64,000 nucleotides of DNA from Amoebophrya sp. A120. Its lineage: Eukaryota > Sar > Dinophyceae > Syndiniales > Amoebophryaceae. Both the position numbers and the translations under genes were made by a program. Below are positions 52,329 through 62,676 of the stretch, one piece after another. The DNA is taken from NCBI GenBank assembly GCA_905178155.1, contig CAJINV010000015.1:1299495-1363494 (forward strand), written 5' to 3'. The notes under the pieces were generated by a model. That model was given only the letters and a program-made list of their open reading frames with translations, made no database searches and had not been told where the DNA came from. Position 1 is the stretch's first letter. Each line of letters starts with the position of its first letter.

Positions 52329-53879
52329 TTAAATGCCGCAGAAGTTCAGAGGGACAAACATGTTCCGACTCACATACGGGATAGATCTTATGTAATACAT
52401 CAGCATTTGCATGTTAGCCCAGCACACTATCACGCTTCACACTTGCGCTGCTAGCTTCACATATCTGCACTCTTATTTTTCCATTTTTCCATCACAATCT
52501 CCACACAAAAGCCTCAAGCTGGCATCGCAAGAGCTGCACATCATAGGGCAATGCACGATGACACGAACTGGATCGATCTTCATCAGGTACAGATGCGTAG
52601 CACTTCCTATCCTCCAACTATGGCTTGCGGCATCTTTTTCATGCGGAAACGTGCGCTTCATTATCTTAGCAATGTCCAAGTCTTCTCTGCACAGATGTGG
52701 CAACACACTTTTGAACTTGCAAACACAGAACTCTGGCGGGTACTTGATGCGCTTCAACTGCTCACAAATGCAAGTGACCCTTACCATGGCGCACTTGTTA
52801 ACTTTGGTAGAGGCTTCCTGAAAGTTTAGTAACAAGTCTCCATTAACATCATATCGTAAAGAGATGAGACCTGTGTCGCCTGTGTTCTTCACGTCCAGCA
52901 AAAAGGCTTCGCTTTTCCTCAATGCTGCATAAAAAGCCAAGAGCAGAGCCACCGCCTCTTGATACAACAATTTACTGCACACCCACATCTGGTAGATATG
53001 CATTATCGTCATGGGAGACTTCTGCTTTTTCCTGCCTAGAAAGCCTCTACGAACCAGTGTAGAGAGTTCCTTCATCACGTTTTCTTTTTCTGTACCGGAT
53101 AACCTGCAGCGCTCGTCCGCCAAAACATCCTTCACAGCCGGCTGTATGCTTGCATACCCGGCGGCCATACTCGTCCCCACAAACGCCCGCACTGATGGAT
53201 ACGACCACAGGTGGTACGGGAGATTCTGCGCCACTTTTTCATACCGTCTAATCCGTGAAGCACGATTGTCATCGGCTTTTTTTGTGGAGGACATCTGGTC
53301 CAACTCCGACATCGCCGACTGTAGTAACATGGGGTCCTTGGCGATATCCAACGCCAGAGCCAGCTTGCTCTGCGCTGTCCGCCCCTCCGCCTCCGTACGG
53401 GCGTTGAACACTGCGTCGATACTGGCTTGCGCCGTCACCATCTGCTTGACGAACACGTCCTTGGGGACGTCGAGCACGTTGCTACGCTGAAACGGATCAT
53501 CTTTCCGTCTACACCTGATGCTGTCGAGCACTGGCTCCCCGTTTTTGTACTGTATGCTGAGCCGTAACTGGGAAAGCGTGTTGCTCATCTGCACTGCCTG
53601 TGCCTGGTTCAAAATCATCACTCCCTTACTGGTGGGCGTCGGTACTCGTTCTTGCAACTGCTCGCGCGTGAACGTACTGGCAGGAAGCTCTCCTGCACTC
53701 GCAAGTAGCTGCGCTGGCAACCTGGTGCCGCTAGCTGCACAGTCTCGTATGGCTTTCGCTGCCACCCTTTCTCCGAAGGCTTTTTTCATGCTATCGACCG
53801 ACCGTAGGTTGTCTGCTGCCTGCGCTTCCAACTCTGCCTTCATCGAGGCATCGAAATCATCTTCACTTTCTGACAACAT
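52329..53879 (-). CDS. Tyrosine recombinase of retrotransposon copy 1, interrupted near the C-terminus
   Basis: The ATG at 53879 follows CCCACCCACGCC, as in copy 2. Box I reads FYAALRKSEAFLLD (catalytic Arg); box II starts SHSWRIGSATHLYLMKIDPV. After VIVHC the frame leaves homology and stops at 52473, but WANMQMLMYYIRSIPYVSRN resumes at 52421 and runs to a stop at 52331-52329, matching the end of copy 2 with its nucleophilic Tyr. The intervening 52547-52422 is 126 nt, contains a stop, and has no clear GT-AG ends. It could be a copy-specific intron or an inactivating insertion. Confidence 0.8.
52422..52547 (-). other. 126-nt interruption in the recombinase of copy 1
   Basis: It separates VHC from WANMQM. 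Similar short sequences sit on both edges (GTGCATTGC and AGTGTGC), so the exact edges are ambiguous. Absent from the copy at 56499. Confidence 0.65.
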
Positions 53880-53905
53880 GGCGTGGGTGGGTGGGCAAGA
53901 AAAAG

Positions 53906-54089
53906 CCACCAGCTACGCGAGCTGGAGTTCTTCGAGGTCCTGCTACCCTTGAGCTATATCTATTTGTATGTATACAGGCGCGTGACGCGCAAATACCGCT
54001 CGCGTTCAGCGCTCGTACTGGACTACACTCAGATGCACCGGCATGGTCCTGCCGAAATAAAGGCGGCGGGCTCGTCCCTTGCCGCTCTA
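53906..54089 (-). repeat. Split direct repeat A2 of copy 1
   Basis: 184 bp, differing from A1 (54906-55089) at about seven positions, all transitions and mostly at CpG. Minus-strand start TAGAGCGGCAAGGGACGAGC, directly abutting B1. It ends about 27 bp before the recombinase ATG. Confidence 0.9.
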
Positions 54090-54261
54090 CTTTATTTCTT
54101 GCGTGTCTAGCTTGGTGTACATTTACATTGATGTGATGACACGAATGTGGACTACTGGCCACGCGAGAAACGATCGTCGAGCCCGCCGACGGGATACCAG
54201 CTTCGCAACGCAGACCGGAAGGCGTTTCGCACGTCGAATCCAAACACCACGGGGGAGGGCC
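54090..54261 (-). repeat. Split direct repeat B1 of copy 1
   Basis: Direct repeat of 47072-47243 with two transitions. It directly adjoins A2, forming the B1A2 junction seen in both copies. Confidence 0.9.
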
Positions 54262-54905
54262 TTTCGCCACCTACGCTCGACCACGAGGAGAGGGCGCCGA
54301 CTGAGGCGCATCTGGAACTCCCCCACCCCGCTCGACGACGCGAGCGTCTCGAAGACCTACAGCGACGCATGCTGGTGCCGCGTTTTGACATCCTACTACT
54401 CGCTCATCGTGAGCTGCACACAACACTGGCTGCGGCGCCTTAGCAAGCATATCTGATGCCCGCTTTCGACAACAACAGGCACGCAGCACTGCCTCTCGAC
54501 GAGTCGATAAGCAGCGCCACGCGCGCAACCTGGTGCTAACAGCGAAGCAAGCTTCACCGTCAGAACCGTCACACGAGTGGGGGCGCACCACCGGAGAGGT
54601 GATCCTCGCCTGGGCGAGAAGCTACCGACTCCCCGAGGGCAGCGCTGACGCCATATGCTCTGCAGCCACTGCATCGGCCTGCATCCACCTAGGACGCTGC
54701 AACACGCATTCGCACCTGTGCACACTTCGCACTAAACCGCACTTCTCTACCTGGCTACCTGCCTGCGCACTGTGCTGCCACACTTGTGGACCAGCCTCAG
54801 CCACAACCTAGCCTCCGTCAGCTGTGCTACCATGGAGCGACACCGGAGACTAGCGCCTGCAGTGGGCACGGACGGTGAGACCGCGAAACCAAGAAAAAAA
54901 AAAAA

Positions 54906-55089
54906 CCACCAGCTACGCGAGCTGGAGTTCTTCGAGGTCCTGCTACCCTTGAGCTATATCTATTTGTATGCATACAGGCGCGCGGCGCGCAAATACCGCC
55001 CGCGTTCAGCGCTCGCACTGGACTACACTCAGACGCACCGGCATGGTCCTGCCGAAATAAAGGCGGCGGGCTCGTCCCTCGCCGCTCTA
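54906..55089 (-). repeat. Split direct repeat A1 of copy 1
   Basis: Upstream terminus of copy 1. On the minus strand it starts TAGAGCGGCGAGGGACGAGC, a terminus shared with copy 2. A short A-run lies at its inner edge. Confidence 0.88.
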
Positions 55090-55272
55090 CACGTGTAAAA
55101 TTTTTGCAAGTTTTTAAAATTTTAAAAAATGCAGAGTTTTACTGTAAATCAGTCGGATCTGCCTTAGCGGATCAAGAGTCTAAGTGAAGCCATTCAGTTT
55201 CTGCGGAAAGTCGCAAGCTTTTATATGATTTTGGAGGTTTGGCACAATTCTAGCAAGATTGCCTTTTTCAAA

Positions 55273-55434
55273 TACAGCGGCGAGGGACGAGCCCGCAGCT
55301 TCTTTTGTCGCTTTCAAGTGACACCGATGCCATCGCAGATGCGTTAGAAGTCGTGCGCGCACGCGCGCTATAGTTTTGTAGTAGCTACGGGTAGCTGGGC
55401 CTCCGAGCTTGCGCCTCGTTGGCGTATTTTCTTT
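55273..55434 (+). repeat. Split direct repeat A1 of copy 2
   Basis: 162 bp. Starts TACAGCGGCGAGGGACGAGC and ends GGCGTATTTTCTTT. Repeated at 56314-56475 with about six changes, mainly transitions. Confidence 0.9.
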
Positions 55435-56146
55435 GGCCTCACGGAATTCACCATCCGTGCCCACAGCAGGTGCCGCGTCTTCCAGTAGTAGGAAGGCGCG
55501 GTGGCAGTGTTTTGCCGCGTGGCAAACTGCCGTCGTCCTGTGTCTTGCACGTGAGTGCAAGCAGGCGCGCGTCCTGTGTCTTGTCGCGTAGGCAAGCAGG
55601 CTGCTCACGGTGCTCGTGTGAGCCGTTGTCGATTGTGCTGCACGCAGATGCAAATGTAGGTGCCCAGTCAGGGTGGTGCAGGTTAGCATAGCCGCTGTAG
55701 GCATGCGCCTGCACATGCGTGTGTCTAGTTGCCCAGGCCGTGTGAGAGCCGGGAGTGGTGTGCCAGTAGAGCACCGTGCTGGCTGCCAGTCGGCGTCTGC
55801 GCTGCTGTTCGGCGGGCCGGTCGTTCTCTACTCCGGTAGGGATCACCCCGTTGGCAGTGCGCACCGTGCGGCTGCGTTTGTCTCCAGGCGCTGTTTCTCT
55901 CACGAGGAACAGCGCCTCGAGGCGCTGTTGGACAGGCTCGCCTGCACAGCAGCGCTTCGCGTCGATACATGTCCACAGGACGAAGTTCCTGGACGCCGGC
56001 AGTCTGCGAAGGTCATTGTGGTACGGCAAAGCAATGCCGCCGTAAGTCGTGCGTTCCTCGGGTGCCCTCGACGTCGAGCGCCAGTGGGAGGTCTTTGTAT
56101 GTGCCTCGGTCGGCGCCCTCTCCTGTCGAGAGCGGTGTTGGCAAAA
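55435..56146 (+). other. Noncoding spacer X of copy 2
   Basis: GC-rich, 712 bp. Its two ends are conserved with the spacer of copy 1 (54905-54262): ATCCGTGCCCAC-GCAGG just inside A1 and TCGGCGCCCTCTCCT just before B1. The long antisense frame across it has no protein-like features, so I take it as regulatory or structural DNA (promoter or RNA leader). Confidence 0.6.
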
Positions 56147-56313
56147 GGGGCCTCCCGGTTTCGTATCGAGCGTGCGCTCGATCCAGGCGTCAGCAGCTCG
56201 TTGTCTCTGCGCAGCGTCCGCGCAGGCGCTCGTCGAGTTCGTGGGACCAGACGGTAGCTGTACACCAGTGCACCAAAGTGTAAGAGAGTAAAAGAAGAAA
56301 GACGAGAAAAGAA
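56147..56313 (+). repeat. Split direct repeat B1 of copy 2
   Basis: 167 bp. Starts GGGGCCTCCCGGTTTCG and ends GACGAGAAAAGAA. Repeated at 62938-63104 with three transitions. Abuts A2. Confidence 0.92.
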
Positions 56314-56475
56314 TACAGCGGCGAGGGACGAGCCCGCAGCTTCTTTTGTCGCTTTCAAGTGACACCGATGTCATCACAGATGCGTTAGAAGTCGTGCGCG
56401 CACACGCGCTATAGTTTTGTAGTAGCTACGGGTAGCTGGGCCTCGGAACTTACGCCTCGTTGGCGTATTTTCTTT
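56314..56475 (+). repeat. Split direct repeat A2 of copy 2
   Basis: Direct repeat of A1. The recombinase ATG lies 23 bp downstream, so A2 probably supplies its 5' leader. Confidence 0.9.
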
Positions 56476-56498
56476 TCCCACCCGCCCACGCCAAGAAA

Positions 56499-57929
56499 AT
56501 GGTCGACTCAGGCTCGGAAGATGACTTCTGGCAGGAGCTCAAAGGTGAAATGAAAGAGCAAGCCGAGGAAAACTGCAGTACGTACGAGAATATGCAGAGG
56601 GCTTTTGGTGCCAAAGTAGCGGAAAAAGCCGCGCGGCAGTGTGCAGAAGCCGGTGTAAAGTTGCCGAATTCGCTGTTGCGGGAGTCAAAGTCACTTCCGG
56701 CGAATCTGTTCACGCATGAACAAGTCAGCGAGCCGTGTGTACCGTGTGAAGCTCGTGGTGTACTGCAAGGAACGCAGGCGCAGATGTTACGGCTGGTTGC
56801 CAACGTGTCGCGGTTGAAGATTGTGCAGAGAACGCACCCGGACGGCAAAGTGGAGCTGCAGTGCTTTAGGAAGCACGACAACCCGTTCGCGAGGTCGGAC
56901 AGCACGGACGTGTCCAAGGAGTTGTGTACGGCAAGATTAGTGGAGGGACAAAGCACGCTGGATGCAGTCTTTGCGGCTAGAACGGAGCAGGAAAAAAGTA
57001 GTGCGCGGAGCAAACTGCAGATGGCGCTGGACATCGCGCGCGACCCGCATCTGTTGCAGGAAGCGCTGTTGGACTACGAGGACAAAACCTCCACGGAAAA
57101 AGCCGACGCCAACAGGCAGTCCAGGATTAGTCGCTACATCAAGATCGCGGAGTATCTTCCCAAAAATTGCAAACCTTGGACTTTCCCAAGTGTTAGAATG
57201 TTTATAGGAGCCAGCCTAGCGGCTGGCTACCTGAGTATTAAGCCCGCTGGTGTTGATGTACTGAATCATCCGAGTTGCGTGTTGTCTGACGCAGAAAAAG
57301 ACACAATTCACAGAGAACTTGCATCACTAGCACGCAGAGGATTTTTGGGAAGAAAGCGACAGAAATCACCGTTAACCATCGCGCATATTCTCACCTACTG
57401 GAAGTTGCAGAAGCTATCGCACAAGCAAGTAGTTGTGTTACTACTCTGCTTCTATGGAGCGTTACGCAAGTCAGAATGTGCAAAGTTAGATGTCAAATTT
57501 ACAGGTCAAAAAGGATTGATATCCATGAAATACAAAGAGAGCGATTTAGTTTTTAACTTCCAAGAAGCGAGCGCCAAAGTAAACACGTGCTCGCTCGTCA
57601 GAGTGCGTTGTGTGTGTGCAGAACTGCAGAAAATAAATTATCCAGAGTGGTTTTGTGTGTGCAGACTCAAAAGCATCATTCCGCAGCTGTGTGAAGATGA
57701 TTTAAATGTGGCAAAAGTCATGAAGTCCGTTTTTGAAAAAGAAGAGCATGTGGCTAGCCATTCATGGCGGATCGGGTGCGCCACACACCTGTACTTGGCA
57801 AAACTGGATCCAGTAAGATGCATTGTGCACTGCCGTTGGGCCAACTTACAAATGCTCCTCTATTATATTAGAAGTGCGCCACATGTATCGCGGTCTATGT
57901 TTGTGGACTTAATGTTTGCTGGTGTGTAG
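56499..57929 (+). CDS. Tyrosine recombinase of retrotransposon copy 2
   Basis: 476 residues. It would integrate circular cDNA by strand exchange. Catalytic residues: Arg323 in FYGALRKSECAKLD, His421 and Arg424 in SHSWRIGCATHLYLAK, Trp447 in IVHCRWANLQ and the nucleophile Tyr455 or Tyr456 in MLLYYIRS. The N-terminal half (DNPFARSDSTDVSKEL, KLQMALDIARDPHLLQ) should be the core-binding part. The ATG follows an upstream frame open from 56460, but 56499 matches the start in copy 1. No introns. Confidence 0.92.
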   Translation: MVDSGSEDDFWQELKGEMKEQAEENCSTYENMQRAFGAKVAEKAARQCAEAGVKLPNSLLRESKSLPANLFTHEQVSEPCVPCEARGVLQGTQAQMLRLVANVSRLKIVQRTHPDGKVELQCFRKHDNPFARSDSTDVSKELCTARLVEGQSTLDAVFAARTEQEKSSARSKLQMALDIARDPHLLQEALLDYEDKTSTEKADANRQSRISRYIKIAEYLPKNCKPWTFPSVRMFIGASLAAGYLSIKPAGVDVLNHPSCVLSDAEKDTIHRELASLARRGFLGRKRQKSPLTIAHILTYWKLQKLSHKQVVVLLLCFYGALRKSECAKLDVKFTGQKGLISMKYKESDLVFNFQEASAKVNTCSLVRVRCVCAELQKINYPEWFCVCRLKSIIPQLCEDDLNVAKVMKSVFEKEEHVASHSWRIGCATHLYLAKLDPVRCIVHCRWANLQMLLYYIRSAPHVSRSMFVDLMFAGV

Positions 57930-58158
57930 TAGTGTAAAAGCACAGATGTAAAAGGAAAAAAACCAAATCGCCTGCAATGGCTGCTCCTCCATGTTATTTG
58001 TGTAGATGCGTGTGTTCAAAACTGTTACCGTCACGTTCAAACATGACTGATCCGAGATCAAGCTTTCATTGCGTGTAAAAATGTGAATCACTTCCAAAAA
58101 AACCCGTAGATTCGTCCTTTCCCTTTACTGAGTTTAGAAAAAGTTTTCGTCGTCGAAG

Positions 58159-59667
58159 ATGGCTGATGCAGGAGCAGCACCCGCGGCAGCTGCCGCCGCA
58201 GCGGCTGGTGCAGTTGGCTAAGTCCACACTTGCTCATGCGCACTCACATGCACATTACGTCCAAGGTTGAAATCTGTGTCAAATGCATGTGAATTTCTGT
58301 CCAAAAATCACTACGCAGGTGTTGCCGCAGCCGGCGCGATGCCGGCTGCGGAGGGACGGCGCCTGGTCGATTTTATCGCCGGGCAAGATGAGCAGGTCGC
58401 CACCAGTCTGCAGAACATTGTCCCGCCGATGCCGGAGTTACGGCCCGCCAAAGAGCCCTTCAAGAAAGCGGCGCAGTCGTGCAACGAGCGTAACTTGTGG
58501 GAGAAAGGTGCGTGTTGGTTTTCCGTTGCAAAAATGTGTGTGCAATGAAGTGATGATATGCATTTCCCATGCATAACTGCATCTACAACTCGTATAAAAC
58601 ACGATAAAAATGCACACGTCAGGTCATGTTCTGAAGACCGGGAAAGCCGTCGGTGGCGATGAGCCAGCCAAGTTGCCGCTCTCCGTGCCGAGCCTCCTCT
58701 TCGCCATGGCGGCCAAGTGTCATCGTGACCGTGAACCCATCCTGACTACCGCAAGAAGAGACTCCATGTTAAGCAGTTACATGTTGTGCAAGACGTCCCT
58801 GTCCGCTGAGGCAGCGGACAAAGTGTTCGGTGCCATTTTGGCTAAGACCGAAACCATCACCAGTGATGAAACCCAAGCGGGCACGACCTACGAGGGTCGC
58901 ATGCGTCTCTACTTCGCGGAAGCCAGGTTTGCCAGGATGTGGCAGGAGGAGGTCGGTAAGCAGCGCGGCATCATCGAGCAGACCCATGAAGTCACTGCCG
59001 CGGCCAAGAAGGACATCGGTGAGGCGATGAAAAAGGTGAACGATGCGCAGGAGCAGCTGAACAAGCAGCAGCAGCAGCAGCAGCAGCAGAGCAGCTGGCA
59101 TGGTCAGCCCTACGGAAAACAGTCCAAGGGCGGAGGAAAGAAAGGTAGGTATTGTATGTGCAGATATGACTGTTACAAAAGCATTTGTGTTGTATTTGAA
59201 GTGGCATAGATGATGATCGATTCAGGCGCTAGTGCGGCATGTTCTCCCCGGCACGCGCTCTTTATGTAACTGACCTAGTGGCCTTCCCAGCCGTGGAGAC
59301 GTTGCAAATTTGTTTCTCTTCTTGCTGACATTTGCCACATGTAAATCTGATTTCCGTCAGGAAGTTCACATTGATGTCGCGACACAAATGCGCATAGAAT
59401 TGGAATATCATTGCTCTATCAGGTAAAAAGGGCAAGGGCAAGAACACGACAAGTCCGTTGTGCTTCGAGTTCATGACCAACAAAGGTGCGTGCAGTTGGG
59501 GAAGCGAGTGCGCCTACCGCCACCCCAAGAAGAACGAGATCTCCACCGATGAGTGCAACAAGTTGAAAGAAGGAAAGCAGGGGTGGAAGTTCAAAAATGT
59601 AGCCTATGAGTCATGGTGCCCGGAAGTCCCGGCTGCGGCTCCGGCCACTCCGGCGGCTACGGCGTAG
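58159..59667 (+). CDS. Gag-like protein with CCCH zinc finger, retrotransposon copy 2, four exons
   Basis: Exons 58159-58216, 58319-58507, 58623-59144 and 59423-59667 total 1014 nt (337 aa plus stop). All introns are phase 1. Introns 2 and 3 are GT-AG; intron 1 starts GCTAAG, a GC-AG intron. The N-terminus is Ala-rich. Conserved RLVDFIAGQDEQVATSLQNI and MPELRP align with copy 1. A Gln run (QQQQQQQQ) ends the helical middle. The last exon has a CX9CX5CX3H finger (LCFEFMTNKGACSWGSECAY, then RH). Probable nucleocapsid protein. Confidence 0.82.
58217..58318 (+). other. Gag intron 1 (GC-AG) of copy 2
   Basis: G|GCTAAG ... CTACGCAG|GT, phase 1. The matching intron in copy 1 (51955-51812) starts GT. 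Confidence 0.75.
58508..58622 (+). other. Gag intron 2 of copy 2
   Basis: G|GTGCGT ... CACGTCAG|GT, phase 1. Same position as 51646-51538 in copy 1. Confidence 0.8.
59145..59422 (+). other. Gag intron 3 of copy 2
   Basis: G|GTAGGT ... CTATCAG|GT, phase 1. Same position as 51036-50930 in copy 1, just before the zinc-finger exon. Confidence 0.8.
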
Positions 59668-60390
59668 ATGCTGCGTCGACTGTCGTGTTATGTTTTTTTT
59701 GTGAGCGCACAGCAGTCTTCACCACTGTTTGCAAAACGAAAAATGTCCATGTCGCTGTTAAATAATTTTGAGAATAAATGAAAAAATTAGAAATTCAATA
59801 TCTTGGTGGAGGCTGCTGTGCGTATCGTTCAACATTTGTTTCGATTTTTTACCTTGCAACAAGGTTCGCTTCACACATGCACTCACGTTTACACATTGGA
59901 CAGTAATTTTTCAAGATTGATGATTGTGGAACCTAGCTCAACAGAATGAGCCTCATGAATGTGAGTTGACATGAAGTCGATTTTGAACACGAGTTTCATC
60001 TTCAAATTCACCGTGGTTAGCATCGCGTCGAGCCAGTAGCCATTTGGCACTTTCCAGTCTGCATTGCGTGTTCGAAACCTGTAGAAAGCTGCGCGGCATT
60101 GTCGTATGTCGTGAATGCAGAGAAAATCTACATTCTGTCGGTGCTAGTCGGTCTGAAATACGCGCAAATGCAGCATTAGCAGTGCAAAGAGTCTTTCAGC
60201 AATGTCGTGACATAGCTTCGCACAAGGTCGGTGTGTGCAAAAGTGCAGTACAAATTGGCAAGTCAGCGATCGGTATATCTGGGGCAAATGCAAATCGCAA
60301 ATGTAACACATGCAAAGCGGCCATCTTATGTTCTCATTGTAAGTTACCACACGTGATTACTTGTCTCCGCTGCATAGATGTAGTGTTAAG
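59668..60390 (+). other. Gag-RT intergenic segment of copy 2
   Basis: About 720 bp with no supported frame; it presumably carries the expression signals of RT. Copy 1 has an equivalent gap (50696-49843). Confidence 0.5.
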
Positions 60391-62676
60391 ATGCCGTTGC
60401 CTACCGAGGCTGACGTACATAATGTACTGAAACGGGTCGAGTGCGACTCTATTCGTGAGCATCCGTTTGATACCGTGCAACACTTACCTAACCCGGCCAA
60501 TTTATCTCGTGAATCACTCACACAGCAGCACAACTTAGTAAAAAAATGGTCAGAAGAGACTCGTGAGCGATCAAGCGCAATCTTTGCGTCCATCGACGAG
60601 GAGATCAGGAAGCCGCAGGTGTGTAAGCACCTGGGCTTATGGGAGCTGCTTGGTGCGAAGTATCATTGCACAGACCCGCTCGCATGGACAGTGTGGCGCG
60701 ACGGGCTGGCAATGATAGGGAGATGCGAGGTAGACGAGTCCTGGTCACCGCGGAAAAAGCGGGACAAAATGAACGGCCGCGAAGAGGATTTTGTTCCTAG
60801 CAAGGTGGTGCAGGACATCCTCGATGGGAGACACAAAAAACCGGCGTGGTCCGACGAGTTGATCAAATTCACCTGGGACAGGTGTCTGGAGGAGACGAAA
60901 ATTGTGCCGGAGCTTGGGTGCGAGCTCCTAAGAGGGCCGCACCCAATTGCGGAGGACATTGTGACCAATGAGGAGGAAAGGATGAAAATCTACTACGGGT
61001 GCAGACGGTTCCCGCGTGTGCAGCCGAAGAAAATCAGAATGATCGACCCGGCGGTTTCTGCAAACGCCTGTTCACCGCTGGATAAGCGTGTGCCGATTCC
61101 TGGGGCTTTGGACGTGCTCGCAAATGCAGCAGCGGCGCGCGATCCTTCCGTTTGCGGTATGAAGATTGTGAAGCACAACAAGCGGATACTCCAAAAATGT
61201 AGAGGTGCAGAAAAACGGTACGAAGCCCAATTTGTGAAGATTGTGAAGAAGGAATTGCGGCAAATGGATGCGGATTTGATAAAAGAGTGCGCAGTACAGC
61301 CGAAGTACGAGGAGAAGCCAGTGTTCAGCAGTGAAGGGCTATCCAACAGGAAGAAGCGGAGGTTAGAGAACACGGCTCTCAACGAGTTGGAGTGCGTCTT
61401 GTTGGACATCGCGAAATGTTACAACAGCCTGATGGTTAAAGTCCAGCACCGGAAGTACAACACGGTGCTCGCGTACAACCCCGAGGTGGGCAGGTACTTC
61501 CGCTTCGAAGCTGTGTCTGCCATCTTCGGCAGCAGACACAGCGTCACCGGCTGGTGCCGGCCGGGCAAGCTGCTGCGGTCGGTGTTGAGGAAACATTATT
61601 TCCTCAACTCGGAGGATTACGTGGACGACTACCCCAATTGGGTGCCCAAGGGGCTCGGCGGCCTGGTCCGCGACTACTTGCTCGAGCTCCTGAAGCTACT
61701 GGGGCTTCCGGCGATGAACGATAAGATACAAGTCGCCGACCTCCTGGAGGTGTTGGGACTCCTTTTTGATGTTCGCGGCGACAAGCCGACTGTTGCTGTC
61801 ACCGAGCAGAAAAAAGCGCAGATCATCGCCACCTGCGATGCTGCGTTGTCCACGCTCTGGCTGGATGAACCCACGGCAAACGAATTGGTGGGGCGACTGA
61901 CGTTTGCGCTAGCCGCGGTGGCGGATCGGGCCCTAAGCCCGCTGCTGAAGCCCATCCGCAGGCACCTCTCGAAGCAGGAGACGGCAGTAACGCAGGCGGT
62001 GGCCAGCGCGTTGCACGCGGTCAAGGAAGTAATGAAGCTTCCGCTCAAAAGGAGCGTGTCCTTCGAGCCGACTTCCAGCAAAAGCGCCTTGCTCTACACC
62101 GACGCACAATGGTCAAATAAAAAAGGTGTTTTGGCTGCTGTGTACGTCGAAAGTGGCGTGTTCAAGTGCGTGCGGCAGCACGTGTGGGCAGACCTGCTGC
62201 GCCCGGACTTCGCGTTGTTTCCGATTAACGTCTTGGAAACCGCCGTGGCACCGCTTGCCCTGATGTACTTCGCCAAGGATCTGGCGGGCAAGCGGTTCGA
62301 CCACGCCATTGATAACACCTGCGCGCAGGAGAGTCTCCTGGCGCAGGGGAAAAGCGGGAAGCAGAAGTGGGTGTTTACTAGGTTGTGCGCGGAGTTTTGG
62401 ACCATCTCCGCCATGCACGACATGAAGCCGTGGAACACCCGGGTGCCGTCAGATTACAATCTGGCGGACTACCCGACCCGGGATGAAAAAATGGATGTGT
62501 TGTTGCGTGTGTTTCCTAGTCTTTTTTCAGAAATCAGTGAGTCTTTCCACATGGATACATATTTCAAGAAGATTCTCAAAGGAGATGTGTCGCAAAATGT
62601 GCATAAGCTCGCGTGTGTGTTGGCCGGTGACGAAGACACGGACCCTGGTGTGTCATCTGATGATGATCTTGTGTAG
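60391..62676 (+). CDS. Reverse transcriptase-RNase H of retrotransposon copy 2
   Basis: 761 residues from the ATG at 60391. The RT palm motif NSEDYVDDYPN puts the catalytic Asp pair at 412-413, preceded by FGSRHSVTGWCRPGKLLRSV. RNase H residues: Asp571 (LLYTDAQWS), Glu616 (NVLETAVAPL), Asp641 (HAIDNTCAQ), Asp693 (NLADYPTRDE), a complete D-E-D-D set. The N-terminal 300 residues (KHLGLWELLGAKYHCTDPLA) have no recognised domain but are conserved with copy 1. The C-terminus is acidic. No integrase or protease is present, as expected for YR elements. Confidence 0.93.
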   Translation: MPLPTEADVHNVLKRVECDSIREHPFDTVQHLPNPANLSRESLTQQHNLVKKWSEETRERSSAIFASIDEEIRKPQVCKHLGLWELLGAKYHCTDPLAWTVWRDGLAMIGRCEVDESWSPRKKRDKMNGREEDFVPSKVVQDILDGRHKKPAWSDELIKFTWDRCLEETKIVPELGCELLRGPHPIAEDIVTNEEERMKIYYGCRRFPRVQPKKIRMIDPAVSANACSPLDKRVPIPGALDVLANAAAARDPSVCGMKIVKHNKRILQKCRGAEKRYEAQFVKIVKKELRQMDADLIKECAVQPKYEEKPVFSSEGLSNRKKRRLENTALNELECVLLDIAKCYNSLMVKVQHRKYNTVLAYNPEVGRYFRFEAVSAIFGSRHSVTGWCRPGKLLRSVLRKHYFLNSEDYVDDYPNWVPKGLGGLVRDYLLELLKLLGLPAMNDKIQVADLLEVLGLLFDVRGDKPTVAVTEQKKAQIIATCDAALSTLWLDEPTANELVGRLTFALAAVADRALSPLLKPIRRHLSKQETAVTQAVASALHAVKEVMKLPLKRSVSFEPTSSKSALLYTDAQWSNKKGVLAAVYVESGVFKCVRQHVWADLLRPDFALFPINVLETAVAPLALMYFAKDLAGKRFDHAIDNTCAQESLLAQGKSGKQKWVFTRLCAEFWTISAMHDMKPWNTRVPSDYNLADYPTRDEKMDVLLRVFPSLFSEISESFHMDTYFKKILKGDVSQNVHKLACVLAGDEDTDPGVSSDDDLV

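Larger units (their letters stand above)
47072..55089 (-). mobile_element. Tyrosine-recombinase retrotransposon, copy 1 (minus)
   Basis: Read on the minus strand the order is A1 (55089-54906), spacer X, B1 (54261-54090), A2 (54089-53906), YR, Gag, RT/RNase H, B2 (47243-47072). Split direct repeats plus a tyrosine recombinase and no integrase or LTR place it in the DIRS/PAT/Ngaro/Kangaroo supergroup. The repeats differ only by transitions (two in B, about seven in A), so the insertion is fairly young. RT and Gag frames are open; YR is interrupted. The gene order YR-Gag-RT differs from the usual Gag-RT-YR. Confidence 0.85.

Noticed and set aside
55448-56377. 309-codon antisense frame across the spacer and B1 of retrotransposon copy 2
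   Set aside because: It crosses the B1 and A2 repeats, has no protein-like pattern, and no equivalent exists in copy 1. GC composition explains the lack of stops.
47542-62676. LTR retrotransposon or LINE assignment for the RT genes
   Set aside because: There are no LTRs, integrase, protease or endonuclease; instead split direct repeats and a tyrosine recombinase are present.
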